NCBI RefSeq assembly: GCF_902506425.1
Contig: NZ_LR732469.1
Coordinates: 2,408,770-2,472,769, forward strand
Direction of reading: 5' to 3'
Source: Novosphingobium sp. 9U
Lineage (GTDB): Bacteria > Pseudomonadota > Alphaproteobacteria > Sphingomonadales > Sphingomonadaceae
Length of the DNA stretch: 64,000 bases
Position numbers and translations under genes: made by a program. The notes below the pieces were generated by a model, which did no database searches, was not told where the DNA came from, and saw only the letters and a list, made by a program, of their open reading frames with translations. Below, piece after piece: positions 52,200 to 60,881 of this stretch (position 1 is its first letter; every line of letters begins with the position of its first letter).

Positions 52200-52678
52200 T
52201 CAAGTCCATCCACTTCGCGATCGGGAGCAGTGCGCTGGCTGCTCTTGCAAGCATCGCCGTGATCGCCCCGGTGCAGGCTAAGACCAGCGGCGTGACGCTG
52301 AACAACAGCGTGCTGGTGCAGCAGAAGAGCGCCGCAGCCGACGGCACCACGCGCGTGGCGCTGGTGCCCGCCAAGCGCGTCGTCCCCGGCGACCGCGTGG
52401 TCTTCCGCATCGCCTACAAGAACAATCTGGGCCAGCCCGTCAGCGGCATGGTCGTCAGCAACCCGGTTCCGCCCAACTTGTCCTACCGCGGACCAGCTGA
52501 GGGTTCTCCCGCTCCCGAGGTGTCGATCGACGGCACTCACTTCGCACCGCTCTCGGCGCTCAGCACCGCAGGACAGCCAGCCCGGCCCGATCAGGTCCGC
52601 GCGGTTCGGTGGAACGCCAAGGGAGCGGTGCCGGCCGGAGGAGCAGGTCAGTACTCCTACGAGGCATCGGTCAAGTAA
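52196..52678 (+). CDS. Exported DUF11/CARDB-like small protein
   Basis: 160 residues from ATG 52196 (ATGA overlap). Signal peptide to about residue 28 (VIAPVQA). One Ig-like module: PGDRVVFRIAYKNNLGQPVSG with the VVSNPVPPNLSY strand. No cysteines, so folding would not depend on disulfides. Second gene of the operon; probably a structural or adapter component alongside its larger neighbours. Confidence 0.78.
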   Translation: MIKSIHFAIGSSALAALASIAVIAPVQAKTSGVTLNNSVLVQQKSAAADGTTRVALVPAKRVVPGDRVVFRIAYKNNLGQPVSGMVVSNPVPPNLSYRGPAEGSPAPEVSIDGTHFAPLSALSTAGQPARPDQVRAVRWNAKGAVPAGGAGQYSYEASVK

Positions 52679-52732
52679 CGGCATCAACAACAACGCAGCA
52701 TAACCACCACAATCGCACTGGATTTATTCAAA

Positions 52733-53821
52733 ATGCGCAACACGATGATCAAATCCGCGCTGCTATGTGGCAGCGTGACACTCTTTGCTTGGGCCAGCAG
52801 CGCGCAAGCTGCAGGCACTGAGGCTGGCACCAGCATCCCCAACCAGGCCAGCGTCAGCTACTCGGTAGGCGGTACGACGACGAGCGTGGACTCGAACGTC
52901 GCCACCTTCGTCGTCGACAAGAAGGTTAACCTGACGGTCACCGGCGGCGTGATCACGCAGACCGCGATCGGCACCAGCGATCAGGTGACCGCGTTCCAGG
53001 TGACCAACCTCACCAACGCCACGCAGGACTTCCATCTTTCGCCCGACCAGCAGAACCTCTCGATCCCGATCCTGGGTGCGGACAACTTCGACGTGTCGAA
53101 CCTGCGCGTCTTCGTCGACGTCAACGGCAACGGTACGTATGAAGCGGGCATCGACACGGCGACCTACATCGACGAGCTCCATCCGGAAACCTCGGTGACC
53201 GTGTTCCTGGTCGGTAACATTCCCAACGTGCCGGGTGAGGACATCGCGATCGTCTCGCTCTCGGCGCAGGCTGCGGCCGGCGGTTCGGTCGGTACGGAAG
53301 GTGCGACGCTGGTGGCAACCTCGCTGCTGCAGGCGGACTCGCCTTCGACCATGGACATCGTGTTCGCCGATGCGAGCGGCACCTTCGACCTGGCGCGCGA
53401 CGGTATCGGCCGTGCGTTCAACGCCTACAAGATTGGCACGGCGGCCGTGTCCATGACGAAGACGGCGCGCGTTCTCTCCGATCCGGTGAACCTGCTCGTC
53501 AATCCGCGCGCCATTCCGGGCGCGGTGCTGGAGTACTGCCTCACCGTCAGCAATGCCGGTCCGGGCATCGCGACTGGGGTCAACCTGACTGACCAATTGC
53601 CCGCAGGCACCACCTACGTGCCTAACTCGCTCAGCGTGGGCGGCGTCGGTTCGGGCGGCCAGTGCGTGCTGAACGGCACCACCGAGGACGACGATACCAC
53701 GGGTGCGGATGAGACCGACCTCTATGGCGGTTCTTTCGACGGCACCGTGGTACGTGGCACCATCCCGACACTTCTGGTGGGAACCTCGCTCACCGCGGCG
53801 TTCCGCGTCACCGTCAACTGA
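52733..53821 (+). CDS. Exported DUF11 protein with calcium-type loop
   Basis: 362 residues from ATG 52733 (or 358 from ATG 52745). Signal peptide MIKSALLCGSVTLFAWASSAQA. An acidic loop DVNGNGTYEAGID at residues 129-141 matches the loop in the first gene. The C-terminal DUF11 module has AIPGAVLEYCLTVSNAGP, GVNLTDQLPAGTTYVPNSL and FRVTVN. Two cysteines (in EYCLTV and GGQCVLNG) could form a disulfide. Paralogous in design to the first gene, suggesting a multi-component surface structure. Confidence 0.82.
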   Translation: MRNTMIKSALLCGSVTLFAWASSAQAAGTEAGTSIPNQASVSYSVGGTTTSVDSNVATFVVDKKVNLTVTGGVITQTAIGTSDQVTAFQVTNLTNATQDFHLSPDQQNLSIPILGADNFDVSNLRVFVDVNGNGTYEAGIDTATYIDELHPETSVTVFLVGNIPNVPGEDIAIVSLSAQAAAGGSVGTEGATLVATSLLQADSPSTMDIVFADASGTFDLARDGIGRAFNAYKIGTAAVSMTKTARVLSDPVNLLVNPRAIPGAVLEYCLTVSNAGPGIATGVNLTDQLPAGTTYVPNSLSVGGVGSGGQCVLNGTTEDDDTTGADETDLYGGSFDGTVVRGTIPTLLVGTSLTAAFRVTVN

Positions 53822-53885
53822 CCTCTCGACAGCGCTGAATACCAAACTCCGGCGGGCAGGGCGCTCGCTGGAGCAAGGAGAAGTC

Positions 53886-56800
53886 GTGCTCCATCTCCGC
53901 CGCATTCTGTGCCTTGCCGCAGCCCTCATGGGTTTGACGAGCGGGATCGTCGCGCCCGCGGCAGCACAGACGCGCGTCGAGAACACGGCGCGTTTTCAGT
54001 ACAGGATCGCAGGCAGCGGCGCCCTGCAGACTATCGCATCCAACACGACGATCCTGGACGTGCAGGCGGCCGCCACGCGACAGAAACGTCCGACCAAGCT
54101 CAGCTTCCGGCGCATTGGCAACTACACCTTCAAGCCGGACGATCCGGCCGATTGCCGGGCCGGCCCGCCTGTGCAGTTCACTCCGAGCGACGTGAGCGAG
54201 GATGAACTGAACGACCAAGCCGAACTGGCATCGCTCGACATCAGCGATCCTTTCATGATCGTCCTCGACAACGAAGGCGGCAACCACGATCCAAACGTGC
54301 GCGAGACCGCATGGATCACAGCGAGCGCCGTCGAGACGATCCAGATCGTGCTCACTGAAACAGGTCCGGACACCGGCGTCTTTGCCGGGGCTCTGCCTTC
54401 AGGCGAGGCGGCCAATCGCGCCGAGGCCATCAACAACCCCTGCAATATCCACGTCGACCAGGCGAGCAGGTTCACCCTGAAGTTCACCGAAGACGATTTC
54501 AGCTACGGCTCTGAAGACTCGATGATGATCGATCCGCTCGGCTTTGTCTTTGATTCCACCACCGGCACAGTCGTCGAAGGCGCCACGGTCAGCGTCGTCG
54601 ACGACGCGACCGGTGCCCCGGCGCCGGTGCTGGGCGACGATGGCGTCAGCGCCTATCCGTCGAGCCTGGTCGTGGGGGCGCGGATCAAGGATGCGAGCGG
54701 GTTCGAGTACCAGCTCAAGCGCGGTCAGTTCCGCTTCCCACTGATGAACCCGGGCACGTATCGCCTCATTGTCACTCCTCCCGTCGGGTATCGCGGTCCG
54801 TCGACGGCGAGCCCGGCGCAGTTGGCGGGGTACAGCGGGCCGAATGGGCGGTACCACATCAGAGATGCCTCGTTCAGCCGCAGGTTCGTGCTGAACTCGC
54901 CCGAGCCGCTCAGCGTCGATATCCCCGTCGATCCCGATGTCAGCGGCGAACTCCTGCTGGAGAAGACGGCCTCGGCTCGAACCGCTTCGCCCGGTGACAT
55001 GGTCGAGTACCGCCTCCGCCTGACCAATCGCGATACGAAGCGTACGCTTGCCCCTTCGACAATCGGCGACAGCCTGCCGGCCGGGCTGCGCTATCGGCGG
55101 GGCAGCACGCGCGGAGCCGACGAGCCGCAGGTGTCTGGCGACGGCAAGACGCTGACCTTCAAGGCGCGCGCGCTAACCGGCGCTGCCGCTCTCGACATCC
55201 GCTACGTCGTCGAAGTCGCCCCAGGTGCGTCGCAGGGCGAGGCGATCAACCGCGCGCAGGCGACTTCGGGGCGCGCGACCAGCAACGAGGCGATCGCATC
55301 GGTCCGCATCAAGCCACTGCTGTTCAGCGACGCCATGACGCTGATCGGCCGCGTGACGGAGGGCGACTGCGCCGATCCACTGCAAGGCCGCAAAGGCGTG
55401 CCCGGCGTGCGCATCATGCTGGAGGACGGCACCCTGACCGTCACCGACCGCGATGGCCTCTACCACTTCGAAGGCGTGAAGGCCGGCACCCACGTCGTCC
55501 AGCTCGATCGGCAGAGCATCGCAGCGACGCATCAGCCCGTGGCCTGCGACCGCGACACGCGCCAGGCGGGCAGCGCGATCTCCCGCTTCGTCGAGGCGAG
55601 CGGCGGCAGTTTGCCGCGCGTGGACTTCCAGCTGCGTCGCACCGGGAAGGCCGCTGCAGAGACCTCCGCAAGGCCGATCGCCGTCGCCACCGACGCCGAT
55701 GCTGCGGGCAGCAACCGCGAGTGGCTGAAGGACGCGAGGCCCGGCATCGACTGGCTCTTCCCGGCCATGGACCACAATCCGCGCGCACCGGCGCTGCGTG
55801 TGGTCGTCAAGCACAAGCCCGGCCAGCGCGTTGCGTTGCGGGTGAATGGGCAGGCGGTCGATCCGATCAACTTCGATGGCATCACCAGCGACGAGGCGCG
55901 CGGTGCCGCGGTGTCGGTCTGGACCGGCGTGCCCCTCAGCCAGCGCGACAACCTGCTCGAAGCGCGCGTGCTCGAAGCCGACGGCGCTCTTGCCACCACG
56001 CTGACCCGGTCCGTCCATTTCGCAACCGAGCCGGTGCGCGCCGAGTATGTCGCCGAGCACTCGCGCCTGGTCGCCGATGGTTTGTCCCGCCCCCTGATTG
56101 CCGTGCGCGTGACCGATCGCGACGGCAAGCCAGTGCGTGCAGGCACTGCGATTGGGTTTCGGGTCGATCAGCCTTACGTCACCGCGATCGAGAGCGACGT
56201 GCAGGCGCGGCGTCAGCTCGCCGGGCTGGAAGGCGCGCCGGCCGTCGCCCGCGTCGTCGGCGACGATGGTCTGGCATTCCTCGCGCTCGAGCCAACGATG
56301 CAGGCCGGCGCCGTGAAGCTGACGGCGCTGCTGGACGAGAGCGGCAAGACCAAGGAGGTCCCGATCACCTCTTGGCTGACGGCTGCGGCGCAGGGCTGGA
56401 CCGTGGTTGGCTTCGGCAAGGGCACTCTGGGGTACAACACGCTGCGCACGCACTCGTCGGCGCTGAGCGGCAAGGGCAGGCACGATGTCGTTACCGATGG
56501 CGAGCTGAAGTTCTATGCCAAGGGGCGGATCAAGGGCAGCTGGCTGCTGACCCTCGCCTACGATAGCGACCGCAAGTACGATCCCGATCGCGGTCTGCTC
56601 GGCACCATCGATCCCGATCGCTACTACACTGTCTATGGTGACGGCTCGCGCCAGATCTTCGACGCGGCGACCACCCGCAAGCTTTACCTGCGGCTGGAGC
56701 GCAAGGAGTTCCGCGCTCTGTTCGGCGACTTCGAGACCGGCATGACCGAGACGAACCTGACACGGTACAACCGCACCTTGAACGGCGTGCGCGCCGAGTA

Positions 56801-58907
56801 TCACGGCAACCGCGTCACCTTCACCGGCTTCGCCGCAGAGAACAGCCAGCTGTACGGCCGTGACGAGATCCAGGGCAACGGACTGTCCGGCCCGTATCGC
56901 CTCAGCGGCGAGGGCATCGTGCCCAACAGCGACAAGGTTCGCCTCGAAACCCGCGACCGCTATCGCTCCGAGAAGATCGTGGCGACGCAGGAGCTGACCC
57001 GGCACATCGACTACGACATCGATCCGGACGCCGGGACCTTGCGCTTCCGCGAGCCCGTGCTGAGCCGCAACGCGGACCTGAACCCAATTTTCATCGTCGC
57101 CGAGTACGAGACCGCGCAAGGCCGCTCCAAGACCAAGGTCATGGGCGCTCGCGCCGCGGCTCGCTTCGCGCACAACCGCGTGGAAGTGGGCGCCAGCGTC
57201 CTGCGTGACGAGAGCACGCCGGCTGCGACCGTCGCCGGCACCGACCTCAAGGCCAAGCTGGGCCAAGGCACCGAGCTGCACGCCGAGGCCGCTACGGGTG
57301 GCCGCCGCGGCTTCACGCAGGATCGCGCCTTCGAGGCCGAGGTGCTGCACCAGAGCCGCACCGTCGATGCCAGCGCCTATGTGCGCCAGCAGGACAGCGG
57401 CTTCGGCCTCGGCCAGCAGAACGGCGTGGAGGCAGGCACTCGCAAGATCGGCATGGATGGCAAGGTGCGCCTGACCGATCGGCTGTCCTTCGCCGGCTCC
57501 GCCTGGCACCAGGTCAACCTCGACGACGAAGGCCGCCGCATTGCCGCCGATGCGCGGGTCGAATATCGTGCACTGACCGGCACGCTCTATGCCGGTGCAC
57601 AGCTCGCTTCCGACACGGGCCTCAGCGGGCGCAAGCGCGACTCTCGCCTGCTGACCCTCGGCGGCAGCCAGCGCCCGTTCGGCCAGGCGTTGGAGATCTT
57701 CGGCGAGACGCAGCTGGCGGTCGGCGGCAAGGACGAGAGCATCGACTTCCCGGTCCGTCACAAGCTCGGCCTCGCCTACCAGGTCAAGCAAGGCTTCCGC
57801 CTGATCGCCGAGCATGAGATCGCCGCAAGCGACGTGAAGGCGCACCAGACCCGCGTCGGCGTCGACGTCGCACCCTGGGCCGGCGGCAAGCTGCTGGGCA
57901 CCGTGGCGCAGGAGGCCATCGGCGAGAACGGCGCGCGCACGTTCGCGCAGTACGGTCTCGACCAGTCGATCCCGCTCGGCAAGCGCTGGACGGTGGATGC
58001 CACATTGGACGCCACAACCACCGTCAGCGGCACCGTCGCGCCCGACGACGTGATCGACCCGCTGCACCCGCGTGCGACCGGTGGCACGCTCGACCGCGAT
58101 AGCGGCAACGGCGACCACCAGGCCTTCACGCTGGGTGCGACCTACCGCCAGGACACCTGGACCTGGAACGGCCGTGCCGAGTATCGCCACGGCTCGCGCT
58201 CGAACCGCTGGGGCGTGACCAGCAGCGCCTTGCGCACACTGGGCGAGGGCAAGACCCTTGCCGCCGGCCTGCGCGCCTACGAAGTCAAGGAGCGCGACGG
58301 CGGCGTCGCAGCCTTCATCTCGGCCGACATCGCCCTGGCTTTGCGACCGCTCGACAGCCGCTGGTCGGTGCTGGAGCGGCTGGAACTGCGCCGCGAGCGT
58401 GCCGATGCCGATGTCCAGTTCAGCAACCTGCTGGGCAGCGCCAACGTGATCGGCGACGGGCAGATCTCGACGCGGATCGTCAACAACCTGGCGATCAACT
58501 ACCGCACCGGTGTCGAGGGTGACGGCCATGGCTGGGAGGCGAGCCTCTATCATGGCGCCAAGTACGTCATCGGCCGCTTCGGCGACGATCGCTACACCGG
58601 CTTCATCGACGTGATCGGGTTCGACTTGCGCAAGGATTTGGGACCGCAGTTTGACTTCGGCCTGCAGGCGAGCCGGCAGCATAGCTGGTCGAGCCACGCC
58701 ACCAGCTACAGCGTGGGGCCCTCGCTCGGCTTCTCGCCCGGCAACGGCATCTGGATGAGCGCGGGCTACAACATACGGGGTTTCCACGATCGCGATTTCG
58801 CCGGGGCGCGCTACACCCGGCAGGGACCTTTCGTGACAATGCGGATGAAGTTCGACCAGCTTTCGCTCAGCGCGGCGGCGCGGCAGGTGATGGGAGCAGC
58901 GAGATGA
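53886..58907 (+). CDS. Giant outer-membrane protein: DUF11/SdrD-B modules plus C-terminal beta barrel
   Basis: About 1673 residues from GTG 53886, which has AAGGAG 6 nt upstream; earlier in-frame starts overlap the previous gene and lack a site. Signal peptide to about residue 28 (GIVAPAAAQ). N-terminal sandwich region (~30-280), SdrD-B/CNA-B-like module ~ 270-350, DUF11 module ~ 370-480 (SPGDMVEYRLRLTNRD), another SdrD-B/carboxypeptidase-regulatory module ~ 500-560 (GVPGVRIMLEDGTLTVTDRD). From about residue 850 on it is a very long series of alternating strands, with R-Y-x-aromatic patterns, that reads as an outer-membrane barrel. It could be the export/anchoring channel for the smaller DUF11 proteins. 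The stop overlaps the next gene by ATGA. Confidence 0.85.
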   Translation: MLHLRRILCLAAALMGLTSGIVAPAAAQTRVENTARFQYRIAGSGALQTIASNTTILDVQAAATRQKRPTKLSFRRIGNYTFKPDDPADCRAGPPVQFTPSDVSEDELNDQAELASLDISDPFMIVLDNEGGNHDPNVRETAWITASAVETIQIVLTETGPDTGVFAGALPSGEAANRAEAINNPCNIHVDQASRFTLKFTEDDFSYGSEDSMMIDPLGFVFDSTTGTVVEGATVSVVDDATGAPAPVLGDDGVSAYPSSLVVGARIKDASGFEYQLKRGQFRFPLMNPGTYRLIVTPPVGYRGPSTASPAQLAGYSGPNGRYHIRDASFSRRFVLNSPEPLSVDIPVDPDVSGELLLEKTASARTASPGDMVEYRLRLTNRDTKRTLAPSTIGDSLPAGLRYRRGSTRGADEPQVSGDGKTLTFKARALTGAAALDIRYVVEVAPGASQGEAINRAQATSGRATSNEAIASVRIKPLLFSDAMTLIGRVTEGDCADPLQGRKGVPGVRIMLEDGTLTVTDRDGLYHFEGVKAGTHVVQLDRQSIAATHQPVACDRDTRQAGSAISRFVEASGGSLPRVDFQLRRTGKAAAETSARPIAVATDADAAGSNREWLKDARPGIDWLFPAMDHNPRAPALRVVVKHKPGQRVALRVNGQAVDPINFDGITSDEARGAAVSVWTGVPLSQRDNLLEARVLEADGALATTLTRSVHFATEPVRAEYVAEHSRLVADGLSRPLIAVRVTDRDGKPVRAGTAIGFRVDQPYVTAIESDVQARRQLAGLEGAPAVARVVGDDGLAFLALEPTMQAGAVKLTALLDESGKTKEVPITSWLTAAAQGWTVVGFGKGTLGYNTLRTHSSALSGKGRHDVVTDGELKFYAKGRIKGSWLLTLAYDSDRKYDPDRGLLGTIDPDRYYTVYGDGSRQIFDAATTRKLYLRLERKEFRALFGDFETGMTETNLTRYNRTLNGVRAEYHGNRVTFTGFAAENSQLYGRDEIQGNGLSGPYRLSGEGIVPNSDKVRLETRDRYRSEKIVATQELTRHIDYDIDPDAGTLRFREPVLSRNADLNPIFIVAEYETAQGRSKTKVMGARAAARFAHNRVEVGASVLRDESTPAATVAGTDLKAKLGQGTELHAEAATGGRRGFTQDRAFEAEVLHQSRTVDASAYVRQQDSGFGLGQQNGVEAGTRKIGMDGKVRLTDRLSFAGSAWHQVNLDDEGRRIAADARVEYRALTGTLYAGAQLASDTGLSGRKRDSRLLTLGGSQRPFGQALEIFGETQLAVGGKDESIDFPVRHKLGLAYQVKQGFRLIAEHEIAASDVKAHQTRVGVDVAPWAGGKLLGTVAQEAIGENGARTFAQYGLDQSIPLGKRWTVDATLDATTTVSGTVAPDDVIDPLHPRATGGTLDRDSGNGDHQAFTLGATYRQDTWTWNGRAEYRHGSRSNRWGVTSSALRTLGEGKTLAAGLRAYEVKERDGGVAAFISADIALALRPLDSRWSVLERLELRRERADADVQFSNLLGSANVIGDGQISTRIVNNLAINYRTGVEGDGHGWEASLYHGAKYVIGRFGDDRYTGFIDVIGFDLRKDLGPQFDFGLQASRQHSWSSHATSYSVGPSLGFSPGNGIWMSAGYNIRGFHDRDFAGARYTRQGPFVTMRMKFDQLSLSAAARQVMGAAR

Positions 58908-59953
58908 GCCGGTCATTCCGCGCACGCCTGTCGCGTCTCGTGGCGCTCTTCGTGGCCATCCTGCTTGCCCTGGGAGCAGGTGCGGCGCAGGCGTGCACGA
59001 CGACGCCGTCAATTTCGACGGACTTCGGCACGTTCTCGGCACAATCGGTCAAGCAGGGCGCGATCCCATCGCAGTTCAGCCGCGCCGGACTCAACTGCCC
59101 GACGAGCGCCGTGGTCTTACTCGGCATCAACTACATAAGGGCCAAGTTCCAGAGCAAGAACGGCATGAAGCTGATGAACGGCACCAATGCGATTGCCTAC
59201 ACAGCATCGGCCGACCCGGCCGGCACCACGCAGTTCACGCAGAACGGCACCATCGACTACATGCAGAACAATCTCTTGAACGTGCTCGGCCTGCTCGGCG
59301 GCAGCAACGCGGACATGCCGATCTACGTCAAGCCGGCGGGTGGCACGCTGCCTGCGCAGGGCGTCTACACGGACAGGATCACGATCACCTGGAATTGGTA
59401 CTTGTGCCCCGGGGTGAATGCCCTGATCGTCTGCGTGGGAACTCCGGACCAAGGCGCGAACGTGACGTCGGTCATAGACGTGACCTTGACGGTAGGAGCG
59501 AAGTCGGTGCTGCTAACCACCTCCACCGGCACCACTTGGGACCCGGTGAACGGGACGAGCAACCCCAAGGCTCTGCCCGGAGGCAAGCGGCGCATGATCG
59601 TCAGCGTGACCAACCCCGATCTCGTGCCCGTCGACAACAACACGCTGGGGCTGAACCTGGCGGTGCCTGCGGGCACCAGCATGGCGCTGGATGGTGACGG
59701 CACCGGCTCTGGCGCCTTCCTGATCTTCACTGACGGCACACCGGCTTCGTCTCTGGCGCTGACCTACACGGCTCCGGGCAGCACCACCGATGACGTGGAT
59801 TTTTCGTCCGATCGCGGGGTGAGCTGGACTTATGTGCCAGTGGTCGGCGACACCGTCTCGCAGGCAGCGATCACCAACGTCCGCGTGCGACCGCGAGGAG
59901 CGATGGCGGCGGGCTCTCGCTTCAGCTTGTCGGTCTCCCTGAAGACGAAGTGA
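58904..59953 (+). CDS. Exported spore-coat-U-like (SCPU) protein, last gene of surface operon
   Basis: 349 residues from ATG 58904 (ATGA coupled). Signal peptide to about residue 30 (ALGAGAAQA), followed at once by CTTTPSISTDFGTFSAQSV, a SCPU/secreted-pilin-like start with one early Cys and several later ones (NCPTS, YLCPG, IVCVG). The C-terminal third has a DUF11-like sandwich. SCPU domains occur in Csu-type chaperone-usher pilins. No chaperone or classic usher gene is adjacent, which makes the operon unusual. Confidence 0.8.
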   Translation: MSRSFRARLSRLVALFVAILLALGAGAAQACTTTPSISTDFGTFSAQSVKQGAIPSQFSRAGLNCPTSAVVLLGINYIRAKFQSKNGMKLMNGTNAIAYTASADPAGTTQFTQNGTIDYMQNNLLNVLGLLGGSNADMPIYVKPAGGTLPAQGVYTDRITITWNWYLCPGVNALIVCVGTPDQGANVTSVIDVTLTVGAKSVLLTTSTGTTWDPVNGTSNPKALPGGKRRMIVSVTNPDLVPVDNNTLGLNLAVPAGTSMALDGDGTGSGAFLIFTDGTPASSLALTYTAPGSTTDDVDFSSDRGVSWTYVPVVGDTVSQAAITNVRVRPRGAMAAGSRFSLSVSLKTK

Positions 59954-59996
59954 GCGCCGCTGACGAGCCCGAGAATGTCGCTTCGATTTACTTCTT

Positions 59997-60021
59997 GGAA
60001 CCTGCGGACTGCTGAGCAGTT
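59997..60021 (+). promoter_or_regulatory. EcfG-type (general stress sigma) promoter of glsB-like gene
   Basis: GGAAC (59997-60001), 16-nt spacer, then AGTT (60018-60021). The alphaproteobacterial EcfG consensus is GGAAC-N16/17-CGTT. It is 30 nt ahead of the GTG start. GlsB/YeaQ genes are often in the general stress regulon. Confidence 0.55.
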
Positions 60022-60051
60022 TCTCCTACACCAAGTCTAGGGAGAATATCT

Positions 60052-60321
60052 GTGACACTCATCATCGCAATCATCGTCGGCGGCATCATCGGCTGGCTCG
60101 CCAGCATCATCATGCGCCGTGACGCTCAACAGGGCATTTTTCTGAACATCGTCGTCGGGATTGTCGGTGCAGTGCTCGCCGGTTTCCTGCTTAACCCGCT
60201 GATCGGCGGCGGCAACATCATGGCTGGCGACTTCAGCCTCAGCTCGCTGCTGGTTTCGCTGCTCGGCGCCGTGATCCTGCTCGCGATCGTCAACCTGTTT
60301 ACCCGCCGTTCGGTGCGGTAA
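60052..60321 (+). CDS. GlsB/YeaQ/YmgE-family small membrane protein
   Basis: 89 residues from GTG 60052 with AGGGAGA about 7 nt upstream. Three membrane spans: IIAIIVGGIIGWLAS with the family-typical early Gly pattern, IVVGIVGAVLAGF with a short polar loop, and LLVSLLGAVILLAIVNL. This family is wide-spread in proteobacteria and stress-induced; its molecular role is not settled (once called transglycosylase-associated). Regulation by EcfG is suggested upstream. Confidence 0.92.
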   Translation: MTLIIAIIVGGIIGWLASIIMRRDAQQGIFLNIVVGIVGAVLAGFLLNPLIGGGNIMAGDFSLSSLLVSLLGAVILLAIVNLFTRRSVR

Positions 60322-60340
60322 CTCCAGAGGCTTCGCGTGG

Positions 60341-60361
60341 GGGAGGGTTCTCCCGCCTCCC
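60341..60361 (+). terminator. Weak hairpin after glsB-like gene
   Basis: GGGAGG (60341-60346) and CCTCCC (60356-60361) can pair over 9 nt; a shorter alternative GGGAG-GGTT-CTCCC also fits. No T tract follows. Plausible intrinsic-like terminator of the glsB transcript, but weak. Confidence 0.3.
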
Positions 60362-60468
60362 GCGCAAAGCCGCTGTACCTGATGGGCGTGTCACCTCACG
60401 GTGGCACGCCTTCTTGCTTGTATGGCCTTAGGCGCATCAGCCGAAGGCCGTCGCGAGCCGGAAATGCA

Positions 60469-60496
60469 AAGGGCCGCCTCTTGCAAGGCGGCCCTT
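60469..60496 (-). terminator. Strong hairpin terminator of the microprotein transcript
   Basis: AAGGGCCGCCT (60469-60479) and AGGCGGCCCTT (60486-60496) form a perfect 11-bp stem with a 6-nt loop. On the minus strand it is followed by TGCATTTCC, a loose T-rich tail. It stands 25 nt after the stop of the 24-residue ORF. It also works as a stem on the plus strand, but there is no T tract there. Confidence 0.6.
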
Positions 60497-60521
60497 CCAT
60501 TGTCCTGCTTGACGCAGCAGC

Positions 60522-60596
60522 TCAGTCGAGCCGTGCCCCCGGGACGGAGGCCGAACTCACATGATCCGCTGCGTGCGGCATTTGACAATGAGACAT
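60522..60596 (-). CDS. 24-residue microprotein with near-perfect Shine-Dalgarno
   Basis: ATG at 60596, stop TGA at 60522-60524, too short for usual gene finders. An AAAGGAGG sequence ends 7 nt before the ATG (AGGAGG at 60604-60609), the strongest ribosome site in the window. The peptide begins MSHCQMPHAADHV and ends SVPGARLD; it has one Cys and three His close together near the N terminus. A heat-shock-like promoter is upstream (60633-60661) and a strong hairpin is downstream, so the unit is a self-contained transcript. It might be a stress microprotein or a leader/decoy sRNA. I do not recognise a homologue. Confidence 0.5.
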   Translation of the reverse strand: MSHCQMPHAADHVSSASVPGARLD

Positions 60597-60632
60597 CAGA
60601 CCACCTCCTTTCAGTTGTTGAACGATGACCGG

Positions 60633-60661
60633 AATGTGGGGGTGTGCCAGCCGGTTTCAAG
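60633..60661 (-). promoter_or_regulatory. Heat-shock (sigma-32-like) promoter of microprotein gene
   Basis: On the minus strand CTTGAAA (60661-60655), 13 nt, then CCCCACATT (60641-60633). The classical heat-shock consensus is CTTGAAA-N11-15-CCCCATNT; the -35 matches fully and the -10 at five of eight or nine positions. A transcript would start near 60625 and leave about 30 nt before the ATG. Confidence 0.45.
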
Positions 60662-60791
60662 GTCCAAGCTATTGGTTTTCGTCACGATTTGTTGGCGTGC
60701 CGAGTGGGTCGCCGCGCTCTGACCGCCACCTGCAGCAACTCTGCCAATTGCGCGCAATCGATGGCACAATCGTGTTGATCCACTTTAAGCG

Positions 60792-60807
60792 CCGCACCTT
60801 CGTGCGG
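60792..60807 (+). other. Perfect 6-bp hairpin in the leader of the ClpP-like gene
   Basis: CCGCAC-cttc-GTGCGG, a stem with a C-T-T-C tetraloop, lies 75-90 nt before the ClpP-like start. It may mark an RNA leader or the end of an upstream transcript. A GGAAC follows within the 3' side but no matching -10 for EcfG is seen. Confidence 0.3.
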
Positions 60808-60881
60808 AACGCGGTGGTTGTCCGCGCATTCTCGCAACCGCAAGGCACCCAAGTGCCACACGAAATACAAGGAAACGACCG

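Noticed and set aside
55173-59042. A ~1290-codon open frame on the minus strand opposite the giant barrel gene
   Set aside because: High-GC coding DNA leaves long stop-free antisense frames. It has no signal peptide or domain, low-complexity composition, and its sense strand is a well-supported exported protein in a tight operon.
60805-60834. GGAAC near the ClpP-like gene as a third EcfG promoter
   Set aside because: At 16 or 17 nt downstream the sequence is CATT or ATTC, which does not fit the CGTT-type -10; not called.
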